Source of the DNA: Auanema rhodensis | Lineage: Eukaryota > Nematoda > Chromadorea > Rhabditida > Rhabditidae | Direction of reading: 5' to 3' | NCBI GenBank assembly: GCA_964057225.1 | Contig: OZ059896.1 | Coordinates: 7,192,001 to 7,256,000 of the forward strand | Length of the DNA: 64,000 bases | Shown: piece after piece, positions 42,150 to 56,100 of the stretch | How positions within the stretch are numbered: the first letter of the stretch is position 1 | Layout of the letters: every line of letters starts with the position of its first letter | Made by a program: the position numbers and the translations under genes | The notes under the pieces: generated by a model | The model's input: the letters and a program-made list of their open reading frames with translations, nothing else | Database searches by the model: none | Told to the model about the DNA's origin: nothing

Positions 42150-45100
42150 CGTCAATTCTCTTTCAGAAATTCAGAATCTACACATCTGAATACCCATCCT
42201 GTGAATATTTTAATTTGATCATAGTTGCAAATCTTGGAGTAAAGTGAACAATCACCGGGCACAACGTGACTACAGCCTGAACTTTTTTGTGAACAATTCT
42301 TGTGGATGGGGTCCAGATAAACCCTTTTTCCGGAAAATAGAAAAGTCCTCGTCAAATCTCTTTCAGAAATTCAGAATCTACACATCTGAATACCCAACCT
42401 GTGAATATTTTAATTCGATCATAGTTGCAAATCTTGGAGTAAAGTGAACAATCACCGGGCACAACGTGACTACAGCCTGAACTTTTTTGTGAACAATTCT
42501 TGTGGATAGGGTCGATATAAACCCTTTTTCCGGAAAATAGAAAGGTCCTCGTCAAATCTCTTTCAGAAATTCAGAATCTACACATCTGAATACCCAATCT
42601 GTGAATATTTTAATTTGATCATAGTTGCAAATCTTGGAGTAAAGTGAACAATCACCGGGCACAACGTGACTACAGCCTGAACTTTTTTGTGAACAATTCT
42701 TGTGGATAGGGTCGATATAAACCCTTTTTCCGGAAAATAGAAAAGTCCTCGTCAAATCTCTTAAAGAAATTCAGAATCTACACATCTGAATACCCAATCT
42801 GTGAATATTTTAATTTGATCATAGTTGCAAATCTTGGAGTAAAGTGAACAATCACCGGGCACAACGTGACTACAGCCTGAACTTTTTTGTGAACAATTCT
42901 TGTGGATAGGGTCGATATAAACCCTTTTTCCGGAAAATAGAAAGGTCCTCGTCAAATCTCTTTCAGAAATTCAGAATCTACACATCTGAATACCCAACCT
43001 GTGAATATTTTAATTTGATCATAGTTGCAAATCTTGGAGTAAAGTGAACAATCACCGGGCACAACGTGACTACAGCCTGAACTTTTTTGTGAACAATTCT
43101 TGTGGATAGGGTCGATATAAACCCTTTTTCCGGAAAATAGAAAGGTCCTCGTCAATTTTCTTTTAGAAATTCAGAATCTACACATCTGAATACCCAACCT
43201 GTGGATATTTTAATTTGATCATAGTTGCAAATCTTAGAGTAAAGTGAACAATCACCGGGCACAACGTGACTACAGCCTGAACTTTTTTGTGAACAATTCT
43301 TGTGGATGGGGTCCAGATAAACCCTTTTTCCGGAAAATAGAAAAGTCCTCGTCAAATCTCTTTCAGAAATTCAGAATCTACACATCTGAATACCCAATCT
43401 GTGAATATTTTAATTTGATCATAGTTGCAAATCTTGGAGTAAAGTGAACAATCACCGGGCACAACGTGACTACAGCCTGAACTTTTTTGTGAACAATTCT
43501 TGTGGATGGTGTCGATATAAACCTTTTTTCCGGAAATAGGAAAACTCCGAGCGAAATCTTACTAAGATTTTCAGATTCTACACATCTGAATACCCATCCT
43601 GTGAATATTTTAATTTGATCATAGTTGCAAATCTTGGAGTAAAGTGAACAATCACCGGGCACAACGTGACTACAGCCTGAACTTTTTTGTGAACAATTCT
43701 TGTGGATGGGGTCCAGATAAACCCTTTTTCCGGAAAATAGAAAAGTCCTCGTCAAATCTCTTTCAGAAATTCAGAATCTACACATCTGAATACCCAACCT
43801 GTGAATATTTTAATTCGATCATAGTTGCAAATCTTGGAGTAAAGTGAACAATCACCGGGCACAACGTGACTACAGCCTGAACTTTTTTGTGAACAATTCT
43901 TGTGGATGGGGTCGATATAAACCCTTTTTCCGGAAAATAGAAAGGTCTTCGTCAATTTTCTTTTAGAAATTCAGAATCTACACATCTGAATACCCAACCT
44001 GTGAATATTTTAATTTGATCATAATTGCAAATCTTGGAGTAAAGTGAACAATCACCGGGCACAACGTGACTACAGCCTGAACTTTTTTGTGAACAATTCT
44101 TGTGGATGGGGTCGATATAAACCCTTTTTCCGTAAAATAGAAAGGTCCTCGTCAAATCTCTTTCAGAAATTCAGAATCTACACATCTGAATACCCAACCT
44201 GTGGATATTTTAATTTGATCATAGTTGCTAATGTTGGAGTAAAGCGAACAATCACAGGGCACAACGTGACTACAGCCTGAACTTTTTTGTGAACAATTCT
44301 TGTGGATAGGGTCGATATAAACCCTTTTTCCGGAAAATAGAAAGGTCCTCGTCAATTTTCTTTTAGAAATTCAGAATCTACACATCTGAATACCCAACCT
44401 GTGAATATTTTAATTTGATCATAGTTGCAAATCTTGGAGTAAAGTGAACAATCACCGGGCACAACGTGACTACAGCCTGAACTTTTTTGTGAACAATTCT
44501 TGTGGATGGGGTCGATATAAACAATTTTTCCGTAAAATAGAAAGGTCCTCGTCAATTCTCTTTCAGAAATTCAGAATCTACACATCTGAATACCCAACCT
44601 GTGGATATTTTAATTTGATCATAGTTGCAAATCTTAGAGTAAAGTGAACAATCACCGGGCACAACGTGACTACAGCCTGAACTTTTTTGTGAACAATTCT
44701 TGTGGATGGGGTCCAAATAAACCCTTTTTCCGGAAAATAGAAAAGTCCTCGTCAAATCTCTTTCAGAAATTCAGAATCTACACATCTGAATACCCAATCT
44801 GTGAATATTTTAATTTGATCATAATTGCAAATCTTGGAGTAAAGTGAACAATCACCGGGCACAACGTGACTACAGCCTGAACTTTTTTGTGAACAATTCT
44901 TGTGGATGGGGTCGATATAAACCCTTTTTCCGTAAAATAGAAAGGTCCTCGTCAAATCTCTTTCAGAAATTCAGAATCTACACATCTGAATACCCAACCT
45001 GTGGATATTTTAATTTGATCATAGTTGCTAATGTTGGAGTAAAGCGAACAATCACAGGGCACAACGTGACTACAGCCTGAACTTTTTTGTGAACAATTCT

Positions 45101-48100
45101 TGTGGATAGGGTCCAGATAAACCCTTTTTCCGGAAAATAGAAAAGTCCTCGTCAAATCTCTTTCAGAAATTCAGAATCTACACATCTGAATACCCAACCT
45201 GTGAATATTTTAATTCGATCATAGTTGCAAATCTTGGAGTAAAGTGAACAATCACCGGGCACAACGTGACTACAGCCTGAACTTTTTTGTGAACAATTCT
45301 TGTGGATAGGGTCGATATAAACCCTTTTTCCGGAAAATAGAAAGGTCCTCGTCAAATCTCTTTCAGAAATTCAGAATCTACACATCTGAATACCCAATCT
45401 GTGAATATTTTAATTTGATCATAGTTGCAAATCTTGGAGTAAAGTGAACAATCACCGGGCACAACGTGACTACAGCCTGAACTTTTTTGTGAACAATTCT
45501 TGTGGATAGGGTCGATATAAACCCTTTTTCCGGAAAATAGAAAAGTCCTCGTCAAATCTCTTAAAGAAATTCAGAATCTACACATCTGAATACCCAATCT
45601 GTGAATATTTTAATTTGATCATAGTTGCAAATCTTGGAGTAAAGTGAACAATCACCGGGCACAACGTGACTACAGCCTGAACTTTTTTGTGAACAATTCT
45701 TGTGGATAGGGTCGATATAAACCCTTTTTCCGGAAAATAGAAAGGTCCTCGTCAAATCTCTTTCAGAAATTCAGAATCTACACATCTGAATACCCAACCT
45801 GTGAATATTTTAATTTGATCATAGTTGCAAATCTTGGAGTAAAGTGAACAATCACCGGGCACAACGTGACTACAGCCTGAACTTTTTTGTGAACAATTCT
45901 TGTGGATAGGGTCGATATAAACCCTTTTTCCGGAAAATAGAAAGGTCCTCGTCAATTTTCTTTTAGAAATTCAGAATCTACACATCTGAATACCCAACCT
46001 GTGGATATTTTAATTTGATCATAGTTGCAAATCTTAGAGTAAAGTGAACAATCACCGGGCACAACGTGACTACAGCCTGAACTTTTTTGTGAACAATTCT
46101 TGTGGATGGGGTCCAGATAAACCCTTTTTCCGGAAAATAGAAAAGTCCTCGTCAAATCTCTTTCAGAAATTCAGAATCTACACATCTGAATACCCAATCT
46201 GTGAATATTTTAATTTGATCATAGTTGCAAATCTTGGAGTAAAGTGAACAATCACCGGGCACAACGTGACTACAGCCTGAACTTTTTTGTGAACAATTCT
46301 TGTGGATGGTGTCGATATAAACCTTTTTTCCGGAAATAGGAAAACTCCGAGCGAAATCTTACTAAGATTTTCAGATTCTACACATCTGAATACCCATCCT
46401 GTGAATATTTTAATTTGATCATAGTTGCAAATCTTGGAGTAAAGTGAACAATCACCGGGCACAACGTGACTACAGCCTGAACTTTTTTGTGAACAATTCT
46501 TGTGGATGGGGTCCAGATAAACCCTTTTTCCGGAAAATAGAAAAGTCCTCGTCAAATCTCTTTCAGAAATTCAGAATCTACACATCTGAATACCCAACCT
46601 GTGAATATTTTAATTCGATCATAGTTGCAAATCTTGGAGTAAAGTGAACAATCACCGGGCACAACGTGACTACAGCCTGAACTTTTTTGTGAACAATTCT
46701 TGTGGATGGGGTCGATATAAACCCTTTTTCCGGAAAATAGAAAGGTCTTCGTCAATTTTCTTTTAGAAATTCAGAATCTACACATCTGAATACCCAACCT
46801 GTGAATATTTTAATTTGATCATAATTGCAAATCTTGGAGTAAAGTGAACAATCACCGGGCACAACGTGACTACAGCCTGAACTTTTTTGTGAACAATTCT
46901 TGTGGATGGGGTCGATATAAACCCTTTTTCCGTAAAATAGAAAGGTCCTCGTCAAATCTCTTTCAGAAATTCAGAATCTACACATCTGAATACCCAACCT
47001 GTGGATATTTTAATTTGATCATAGTTGCTAATGTTGGAGTAAAGCGAACAATCACAGGGCACAACGTGACTACAGCCTGAACTTTTTTGTGAACAATTCT
47101 TGTGGATGGGGTCGATATAAACAATTTTTCCGTAAAATAGAAAGGTCCTCGTCAATTTTCTTTTAGAAATTCAGAATCTACACATCTGAATACCCAACCT
47201 GTGAATATTTTAATTTGATCATAGTTGCAAATCTTGGAGTAAAGTGAACAATCACCGGGCACAACGTGACTACAGCCTGAACTTTTTTGTGAACAATTCT
47301 TGTGGATGGGGTCGATATAAACAATTTTTCCGTAAAATAGAAAGGTCCTCGTCAATTCTCTTTCAGAAATTCAGAATCTACACATCTGAATACCCAACCT
47401 GTGGATATTTTAATTTGATCATAGTTGCAAATCTTAGAGTAAAGTGAACAATCACCGGGCACAACGTGACTACAGCCTGAACTTTTTTGTGAACAATTCT
47501 TGTGGATGGGGTCCAGATAAACCCTTTTTCCGGAAAATAGAAAAGTCCTCGTCAAATCTCTTTCAGAAATTCAGAATCTACACATCTGAATACCCAATCT
47601 GTGAATATTTTAATTTGATCATAGTTGCAAATCTTGGAGTAAAGTGAACAATCACCGGGCACAACGTGACTACAGCCTGAACTTTTTTGTGAACAATTCT
47701 TGTGGATGGGGTCCAGATAAACCCTTTTTCCGGAAAATAGAAAAGTCCTCGTCAATTCTCTTTCAGAAATTCAGAATCTACACATCTGAATACCCATCCT
47801 GTGAATATTTTAATTTGATCATAGTTGCAAATCTTGGAGTAAAGTGAACAATCACCGGGCACAACGTGACTACAGCCTGAACTTTTTTGTGAACAATTCT
47901 TGTGGATGGGGTCCAGATAAACCCTTTTTCCGGAAAATAGAAAAGTCCTCGTCAAATCTCTTTCAGAAATTCAGAATCTACACATCTGAATACCCAACCT
48001 GTGAATATTTTAATTCGATCATAGTTGCAAATCTTGGAGTAAAGTGAACAATCACCGGGCACAACGTGACTACAGCCTGAACTTTTTTGTGAACAATTCT

Positions 48101-50150
48101 TGTGGATAGGGTCGATATAAACCCTTTTTCCGGAAAATAGAAAGGTCCTCGTCAAATCTCTTTCAGAAATTCAGAATCTACACATCTGAATACCCAATCT
48201 GTGAATATTTTAATTTGATCATAGTTGCAAATCTTGGAGTAAAGTGAACAATCACCGGGCACAACGTGACTACAGCCTGAACTTTTTTGTGAACAATTCT
48301 TGTGGATAGGGTCGATATAAACCCTTTTTCCGGAAAATAGAAAAGTCCTCGTCAAATCTCTTAAAGAAATTCAGAATCTACACATCTGAATACCCAATCT
48401 GTGAATATTTTAATTTGATCATAGTTGCAAATCTTGGAGTAAAGTGAACAATCACCGGGCACAACGTGACTACAGCCTGAACTTTTTTGTGAACAATTCT
48501 TGTGGATAGGGTCGATATAAACCCTTTTTCCGGAAAATAGAAAGGTCCTCGTCAAATCTCTTTCAGAAATTCAGAATCTACACATCTGAATACCCAACCT
48601 GTGAATATTTTAATTTGATCATAGTTGCAAATCTTGGAGTAAAGTGAACAATCACCGGGCACAACGTGACTACAGCCTGAACTTTTTTGTGAACAATTCT
48701 TGTGGATAGGGTCGATATAAACCCTTTTTCCGGAAAATAGAAAGGTCCTCGTCAATTTTCTTTTAGAAATTCAGAATCTACACATCTGAATACCCAACCT
48801 GTGGATATTTTAATTTGATCATAGTTGCAAATCTTAGAGTAAAGTGAACAATCACCGGGCACAACGTGACTACAGCCTGAACTTTTTTGTGAACAATTCT
48901 TGTGGATGGGGTCCAGATAAACCCTTTTTCCGGAAAATAGAAAAGTCCTCGTCAAATCTCTTTCAGAAATTCAGAATCTACACATCTGAATACCCAATCT
49001 GTGAATATTTTAATTTGATCATAGTTGCAAATCTTGGAGTAAAGTGAACAATCACCGGGCACAACGTGACTACAGCCTGAACTTTTTTGTGAACAATTCT
49101 TGTGGATGGTGTCGATATAAACCTTTTTTCCGGAAATAGGAAAACTCCGAGCGAAATCTTACTAAGATTTTCAGATTCTACACATCTGAATACCCATCCT
49201 GTGAATATTTTAATTTGATCATAGTTGCAAATCTTGGAGTAAAGTGAACAATCACCGGGCACAACGTGACTACAGCCTGAACTTTTTTGTGAACAATTCT
49301 TGTGGATGGGGTCCAGATAAACCCTTTTTCCGGAAAATAGAAAAGTCCTCGTCAAATCTCTTTCAGAAATTCAGAATCTACACATCTGAATACCCAACCT
49401 GTGAATATTTTAATTCGATCATAGTTGCAAATCTTGGAGTAAAGTGAACAATCACCGGGCACAACGTGACTACAGCCTGAACTTTTTTGTGAACAATTCT
49501 TGTGGATGGGGTCGATATAAACCCTTTTTCCGGAAAATAGAAAGGTCTTCGTCAATTTTCTTTTAGAAATTCAGAATCTACACATCTGAATACCCAACCT
49601 GTGAATATTTTAATTTGATCATAATTGCAAATCTTGGAGTAAAGTGAACAATCACCGGGCACAACGTGACTACAGCCTGAACTTTTTTGTGAACAATTCT
49701 TGTGGATGGGGTCGATATAAACCCTTTTTCCGTAAAATAGAAAGGTCCTCGTCAAATCTCTTTCAGAAATTCAGAATCTACACATCTGAATACCCAACCT
49801 GTGGATATTTTAATTTGATCATAGTTGCTAATGTTGGAGTAAAGCGAACAATCACAGGGCACAACGTGACTACAGCCTGAACTTTTTTGTGAACAATTCT
49901 TGTGGATAGGGTCGATATAAACCCTTTTTCCGGAAAATAGAAAGGTCCTCGTCAATTTTCTTTTAGAAATTCAGAATCTACACATCTGAATACCCAACCT
50001 GTGAATATTTTAATTTGATCATAGTTGCAAATCTTGGAGTAAAGTGAACAATCACCGGGCACAACGTGACTACAGCCTGAACTTTTTTGTGAACAATTCT
50101 TGTGGATGGGGTCGATATAAACAATTTTTCCGTAAAATAGAAAGGTCCTC
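42150..50150 (+). repeat. 2.8-kb higher-order repeat (14 monomers), nearly three copies
   Basis: Marker monomers recur at a 2,800-bp spacing: a TTAAAGAAATTC variant at 42,761, 45,561 and 48,361; a strongly diverged monomer at 43,501, 46,301 and 49,101; and the CACAGGGCAC variant at 44,255, 47,055 and 49,855. The block edges (near 42,150 and 50,150) are approximate, and individual monomers have since been exchanged (for example 44,300 versus 47,100). Confidence 0.9.
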
Positions 50151-53100
50151 GTCAATTCTCTTTCAGAAATTCAGAATCTACACATCTGAATACCCAACCT
50201 GTGGATATTTTAATTTGATCATAGTTGCTAATGTTGGAGTAAAGCGAACAATCACAGGGCACAACGTGACTACAGCCTGAACTTTTTTGTGAACAATTCT
50301 TGTGGATGGGGTCGATATAAACCCTTTTTCCGGAAAATAGAAAGGTCTTCGTCAATTTTCTTTTAGAAATTCAGAATCTACACATCTGAATACCCAACCT
50401 GTGGATATTTTAATTTGATCATAGTTGCTAATGTTGGAGTAAAGCGAACAATCACAGGGCACAACGTGACTACAGCCTGAACTTTTTTGTGAACAATTCT
50501 TGTGGATGGGGTCGATATAAACAATTTTTCCGTAAAATAGAAAGGTCCTCGTCAATTCTCTTTCAGAAATTCAGAATCTACACATCTGAATACCCAACCT
50601 GTGGATATTTTAATTTGATCATAGTTGCAAATCTTAGAGTAAAGTGAACAATCACCGGGCACAACGTGACTACAGCCTGAACTTTTTTGTGAACAATTCT
50701 TGTGGATGGGGTCGATATAAACCCTTTTTCCGGAAAATAGAAAGGTCTTCGTCAATTTTCTTTTAGAAATTCAGAATCTACACATCTGAATACCCAACCT
50801 GTGGATATTTTAATTTGATCATAGTTGCAAATCTTGGAGTAAAGTGAACAATCACCGGGCACAACGTGACTACAGGCTGAACTTTTTTGTGAACAATTCT
50901 TGTGGATGGGGTCGATATAAACCCTTTTTCCGGAAAATAGAAAGGTCCTCGTCAATTTTCTTTTAGAAATTCAGAATCTACACATCTGAATACCCAACCT
51001 GTGAATATTTTAATTTGATCATAGTTGCAAATCTTGGAGTAAAGTGAACAATCACCGGGCACAACGTGACTACAGCCTGAACTTTTTTGTGAACAATTCT
51101 TGTGGATGGGGTCGATATAAACCCTTTTTCCGGAAAATAGAAAGGTCTTCGTCAATTTTCTTTTAGAAATTCAGAATCTACACATCTGAATACCCAACCT
51201 GTGAATATTTTGATTTGATCATAATTGCTAATGTTGGAGTAAAGCGAACAATCACAGGGCACAACGTGACTACAGCCTGAACTTTTTTGTGAACAATTCT
51301 TGTGGATAGGGTCGATATAAACCCTTTTTCCGGAAAATAGAAAGGTCCTCGTCAATTTTCTTTTAGAAATTCAGAATCTACACATCTGAATACCCAACCT
51401 GTGAATATTTTAATTTGATCATAGTTGCAAATCTTGGAGTAAAGTGAACAATCACCGGGCACAACGTGACTACAGCCTGAACTTTTTTGTGAACAATTCT
51501 TGTGGATGGGGTCGATATAAACAATTTTTCCGTAAAATAGAAAGGTCCTCGTCAATTCTCTTTCAGAAATTCAGAATCTACACATCTGAATACCCAACCT
51601 GTGGATATTTTAATTTGATCATAGTTGCTAATGTTGGAGTAAAGCGAACAATCACAGGGCACAACGTGACTACAGCCTGAACTTTTTTGTGAACAATTCT
51701 TGTGGATGGGGTCGATATAAACAATTTTTCCGTAAAATAGAAAGGTCCTCGTCAATTCTCTTTCAGAAATTCAGAATCTACACATCTGAATACCCAACCT
51801 GTGGATATTTTAATTTGATCATAGTTGCAAATCTTAGAGTAAAGTGAACAATCACCGGGCACAACGTGACTACAGCCTGAACTTTTTTGTGAACAATTCT
51901 TGTGGATGGGGTCGATATAAACCCTTTTTCCGGAAAATAGAAAGGTCTTCGTCAATTTTCTTTTAGAAATTCAGAATCTACACATCTGAATACCCAACCT
52001 GTGGATATTTTAATTTGATCATAGTTGCAAATCTTGGAGTAAAGTGAACAATCACCGGGCACAACGTGACTACAGGCTGAACTTTTTTGTGAACAATTCT
52101 TGTGGATGGGGTCGATATAAACCCTTTTTCCGGAAAATAGAAAGGTCCTCGTCAATTTTCTTTTAGAAATTCAGAATCTACACATCTGAATACCCAACCT
52201 GTGAATATTTTAATTTGATCATAGTTGCAAATCTTGGAGTAAAGTGAACAATCACCGGGCACAACGTGACTACAGCCTGAACTTTTTTGTGAACAATTCT
52301 TGTGGATGGGGTCGATATAAACCCTTTTTCCGGAAAATAGAAAGGTCTTCGTCAATTTTCTTTTAGAAATTCAGAATCTACACATCTGAATACCCAACCT
52401 GTGAATATTTTGATTTGATCATAATTGCTAATGTTGGAGTAAAGCGAACAATCACAGGGCACAACGTGACTACAGCCTGAACTTTTTTGTGAACAATTCT
52501 TGTGGATAGGGTCGATATAAACCCTTTTTCCGTAAAATAGAAAGGTCCTCGTCAATTCTCTTTCAGAAATTCAGAATCTACACATCTGAATACCCAACCT
52601 GTGAATATTTTAATTTGATCATAGTTGCAAATCTTGGAGTAAAGTGAACAATCACCGGGCACAACGTGACTACAGCCTGAACTTTTTTGTGAACAATTCT
52701 TGTGGATGGGGTCGATATAAACCCTTTTTCCGGAAAATAGAAAGGTCTTCGTCAATTTTCTTTTAGAAATTCAGAATCTACACATCTGAATACCCAACCT
52801 GTGGATATTTTAATTTGATCATAGTTGCAAATCTTGGAGTAAAGTGAACAATCACCGGGCACAACGTGACTACAGGCTGAACTTTTTTGTGAACAATTCT
52901 TGTGGATGGGGTCGATATAAACCCTTTTTCCGGAAAATAGAAAGGTCCTCGTCAATTTTCTTTTAGAAATTCAGAATCTACACATCTGAATACCCAACCT
53001 GTGAATATTTTAATTTGATCATAGTTGCAAATCTTGGAGTAAAGTGAACAATCACCGGGCACAACGTGACTACAGCCTGAACTTTTTTGTGAACAATTCT

Positions 53101-56100
53101 TGTGGATGGGGTCGATATAAACCCTTTTTCCGGAAAATAGAAAGGTCTTCGTCAATTTTCTTTTAGAAATTCAGAATCTACACATCTGAATACCCAACCT
53201 GTGAATATTTTGATTTGATCATAATTGCTAATGTTGGAGTAAAGCGAACAATCACAGGGCACAACGTGACTACAGCCTGAACTTTTTTGTGAACAATTCT
53301 TGTGGATAGGGTCGATATAAACCCTTTTTCCGGAAAATAGAAAGGTCCTCGTCAATTTTCTTTTAGAAATTCAGAATCTACACATCTGAATACCCAACCT
53401 GTGAATATTTTAATTTGATCATAGTTGCAAATCTTGGAGTAAAGTGAACAATCACCGGGCACAACGTGACTACAGCCTGAACTTTTTTGTGAACAATTCT
53501 TGTGGATGGGGTCGATATAAACAATTTTTCCGTAAAATAGAAAGGTCCTCGTCAATTCTCTTTCAGAAATTCAGAATCTACACATCTGAATACCCAACCT
53601 GTGGATATTTTAATTTGATCATAGTTGCTAATGTTGGAGTAAAGCGAACAATCACAGGGCACAACGTGACTACAGCCTGAACTTTTTTGTGAACAATTCT
53701 TGTGGATGGGGTCGATATAAACCCTTTTTCCGGAAAATAGAAAGGTCTTCGTCAATTTTCTTTTAGAAATTCAGAATCTACACATCTGAATACCCAACCT
53801 GTGGATATTTTAATTTGATCATAGTTGCTAATGTTGGAGTAAAGCGAACAATCACAGGGCACAACGTGACTACAGCCTGAACTTTTTTGTGAACAATTCT
53901 TGTGGATGGGGTCGATATAAACAATTTTTCCGTAAAATAGAAAGGTCCTCGTCAATTCTCTTTCAGAAATTCAGAATCTACACATCTGAATACCCAACCT
54001 GTGGATATTTTAATTTGATCATAGTTGCAAATCTTAGAGTAAAGTGAACAATCACCGGGCACAACGTGACTACAGCCTGAACTTTTTTGTGAACAATTCT
54101 TGTGGATGGGGTCGATATAAACCCTTTTTCCGGAAAATAGAAAGGTCTTCGTCAATTTTCTTTTAGAAATTCAGAATCTACACATCTGAATACCCAACCT
54201 GTGGATATTTTAATTTGATCATAGTTGCAAATCTTGGAGTAAAGTGAACAATCACCGGGCACAACGTGACTACAGGCTGAACTTTTTTGTGAACAATTCT
54301 TGTGGATGGGGTCGATATAAACCCTTTTTCCGGAAAATAGAAAGGTCCTCGTCAATTTTCTTTTAGAAATTCAGAATCTACACATCTGAATACCCAACCT
54401 GTGAATATTTTAATTTGATCATAGTTGCAAATCTTGGAGTAAAGTGAACAATCACCGGGCACAACGTGACTACAGCCTGAACTTTTTTGTGAACAATTCT
54501 TGTGGATGGGGTCGATATAAACCCTTTTTCCGGAAAATAGAAAGGTCTTCGTCAATTTTCTTTTAGAAATTCAGAATCTACACATCTGAATACCCAACCT
54601 GTGAATATTTTGATTTGATCATAATTGCAAATCTTGGAGTAAAGTGAACAATCACCGGGCACAACGTGACTACAGCCTGAACTTTTTTGTGAACAATTCT
54701 TGTGGATGGGGTCGATATAAACCCTTTTTCCGTAAAATAGAAAGGTCCTCGTCAAATCTCTTTCAGAAATTCAGAATCTACACATCTGAATACCCAATCT
54801 GTGAATATTTTAATTTGATCATAGTTGCAAATCTTGGAGTAAAGTGAACAATCACCGGGCACAACGTGACTACAGCCTGAACTTTTTTGTGAACAATTCT
54901 TGTGGATGGGGTCGATATAAACAATTTTTCCGTAAAATAGAAAGGTCCTCGTCAATTCTCTTTCAGAAATTCAGAATCTACACATCTGAATACCCAACCT
55001 GTGAATATTTTAATTTGATCATAGTTGCAAATCTTGGAGTAAAGTGAACAATCACCGGGCACAACGTGACTACAGCCTGAACTTTTTTGTGAACAATTCT
55101 TGTGGATGGGGTCGATATAAACCCTTTTTCCGGAAAATAGAAAGGTCCTCGTCAATTTTCTTTTAGAAATTCAGAATCTACACATCTGAATACCCAACCT
55201 GTGAATATTTTAATTTGATCATAGTTGCAAATCTTGGAGTAAAGTGAACAATCACCGGGCACAACGTGACTACAGCCTGAACTTTTTTGTGAACAATTCT
55301 TGTGGATGGGGTCGATATAAACCCTTTTTCCGGAAAATAGAAAGGTCCTTGTCAATTCTCTTTCAGAAATTCAGAATCTACACATCTGAATACCCAACCT
55401 GTGAATATTTTAATTTGATCATAGTTGCAAATCTTGGAGTAAAGTGAACAATCACCGGGCACAACGTGACTACAGCCTGAACTTTTTTGTGAACAATTCT
55501 TGTGGATGGGGTCGATATAAACAATTTTTCCGGAAAATAGAAAGGTCCTCGTCAATTTTCTTTTAGAAATTCAGAATCTACACATCTGAATACCCAACCT
55601 GTGAATATTTTAATTTGATCATAGTTGCAAATCTTGGAGTAAAGTGAACAATCACCGGGCACAACGTGACTACAGCCTGAACTTTTTTGTGAACAATTCT
55701 TGTGGATGGGGTCGATATAAACCCTTTTTCCGGAAAATAGAAAGGTCCTCGTCAATTTTCTTTTAGAAATTCAGAATCTACACATCTGAATACCCAACCT
55801 GTGAATATTTTAATTTGATCATAGTTGCAAATCTTGGAGTAAAGTGAACAATCACCGGGCACAACGTGACTACAGCCTGAACTTTTTTGTGAACAATTCT
55901 TGTGGATGGGGTCGATATAAACCCTTTTTCCGGAAAATAGAAAGGTCCTCGTCAATTTTCTTTTAGAAATTCAGAATCTACACATCTGAATACTCAACCT
56001 GTGAATATTTTAATTTGATCATAGTTGCAAATCTTGGAGTAAAGTGAACAATCACCGGGCACAACGTGACTACAGCCTGAACTTTTTTGTGAACAATTCT

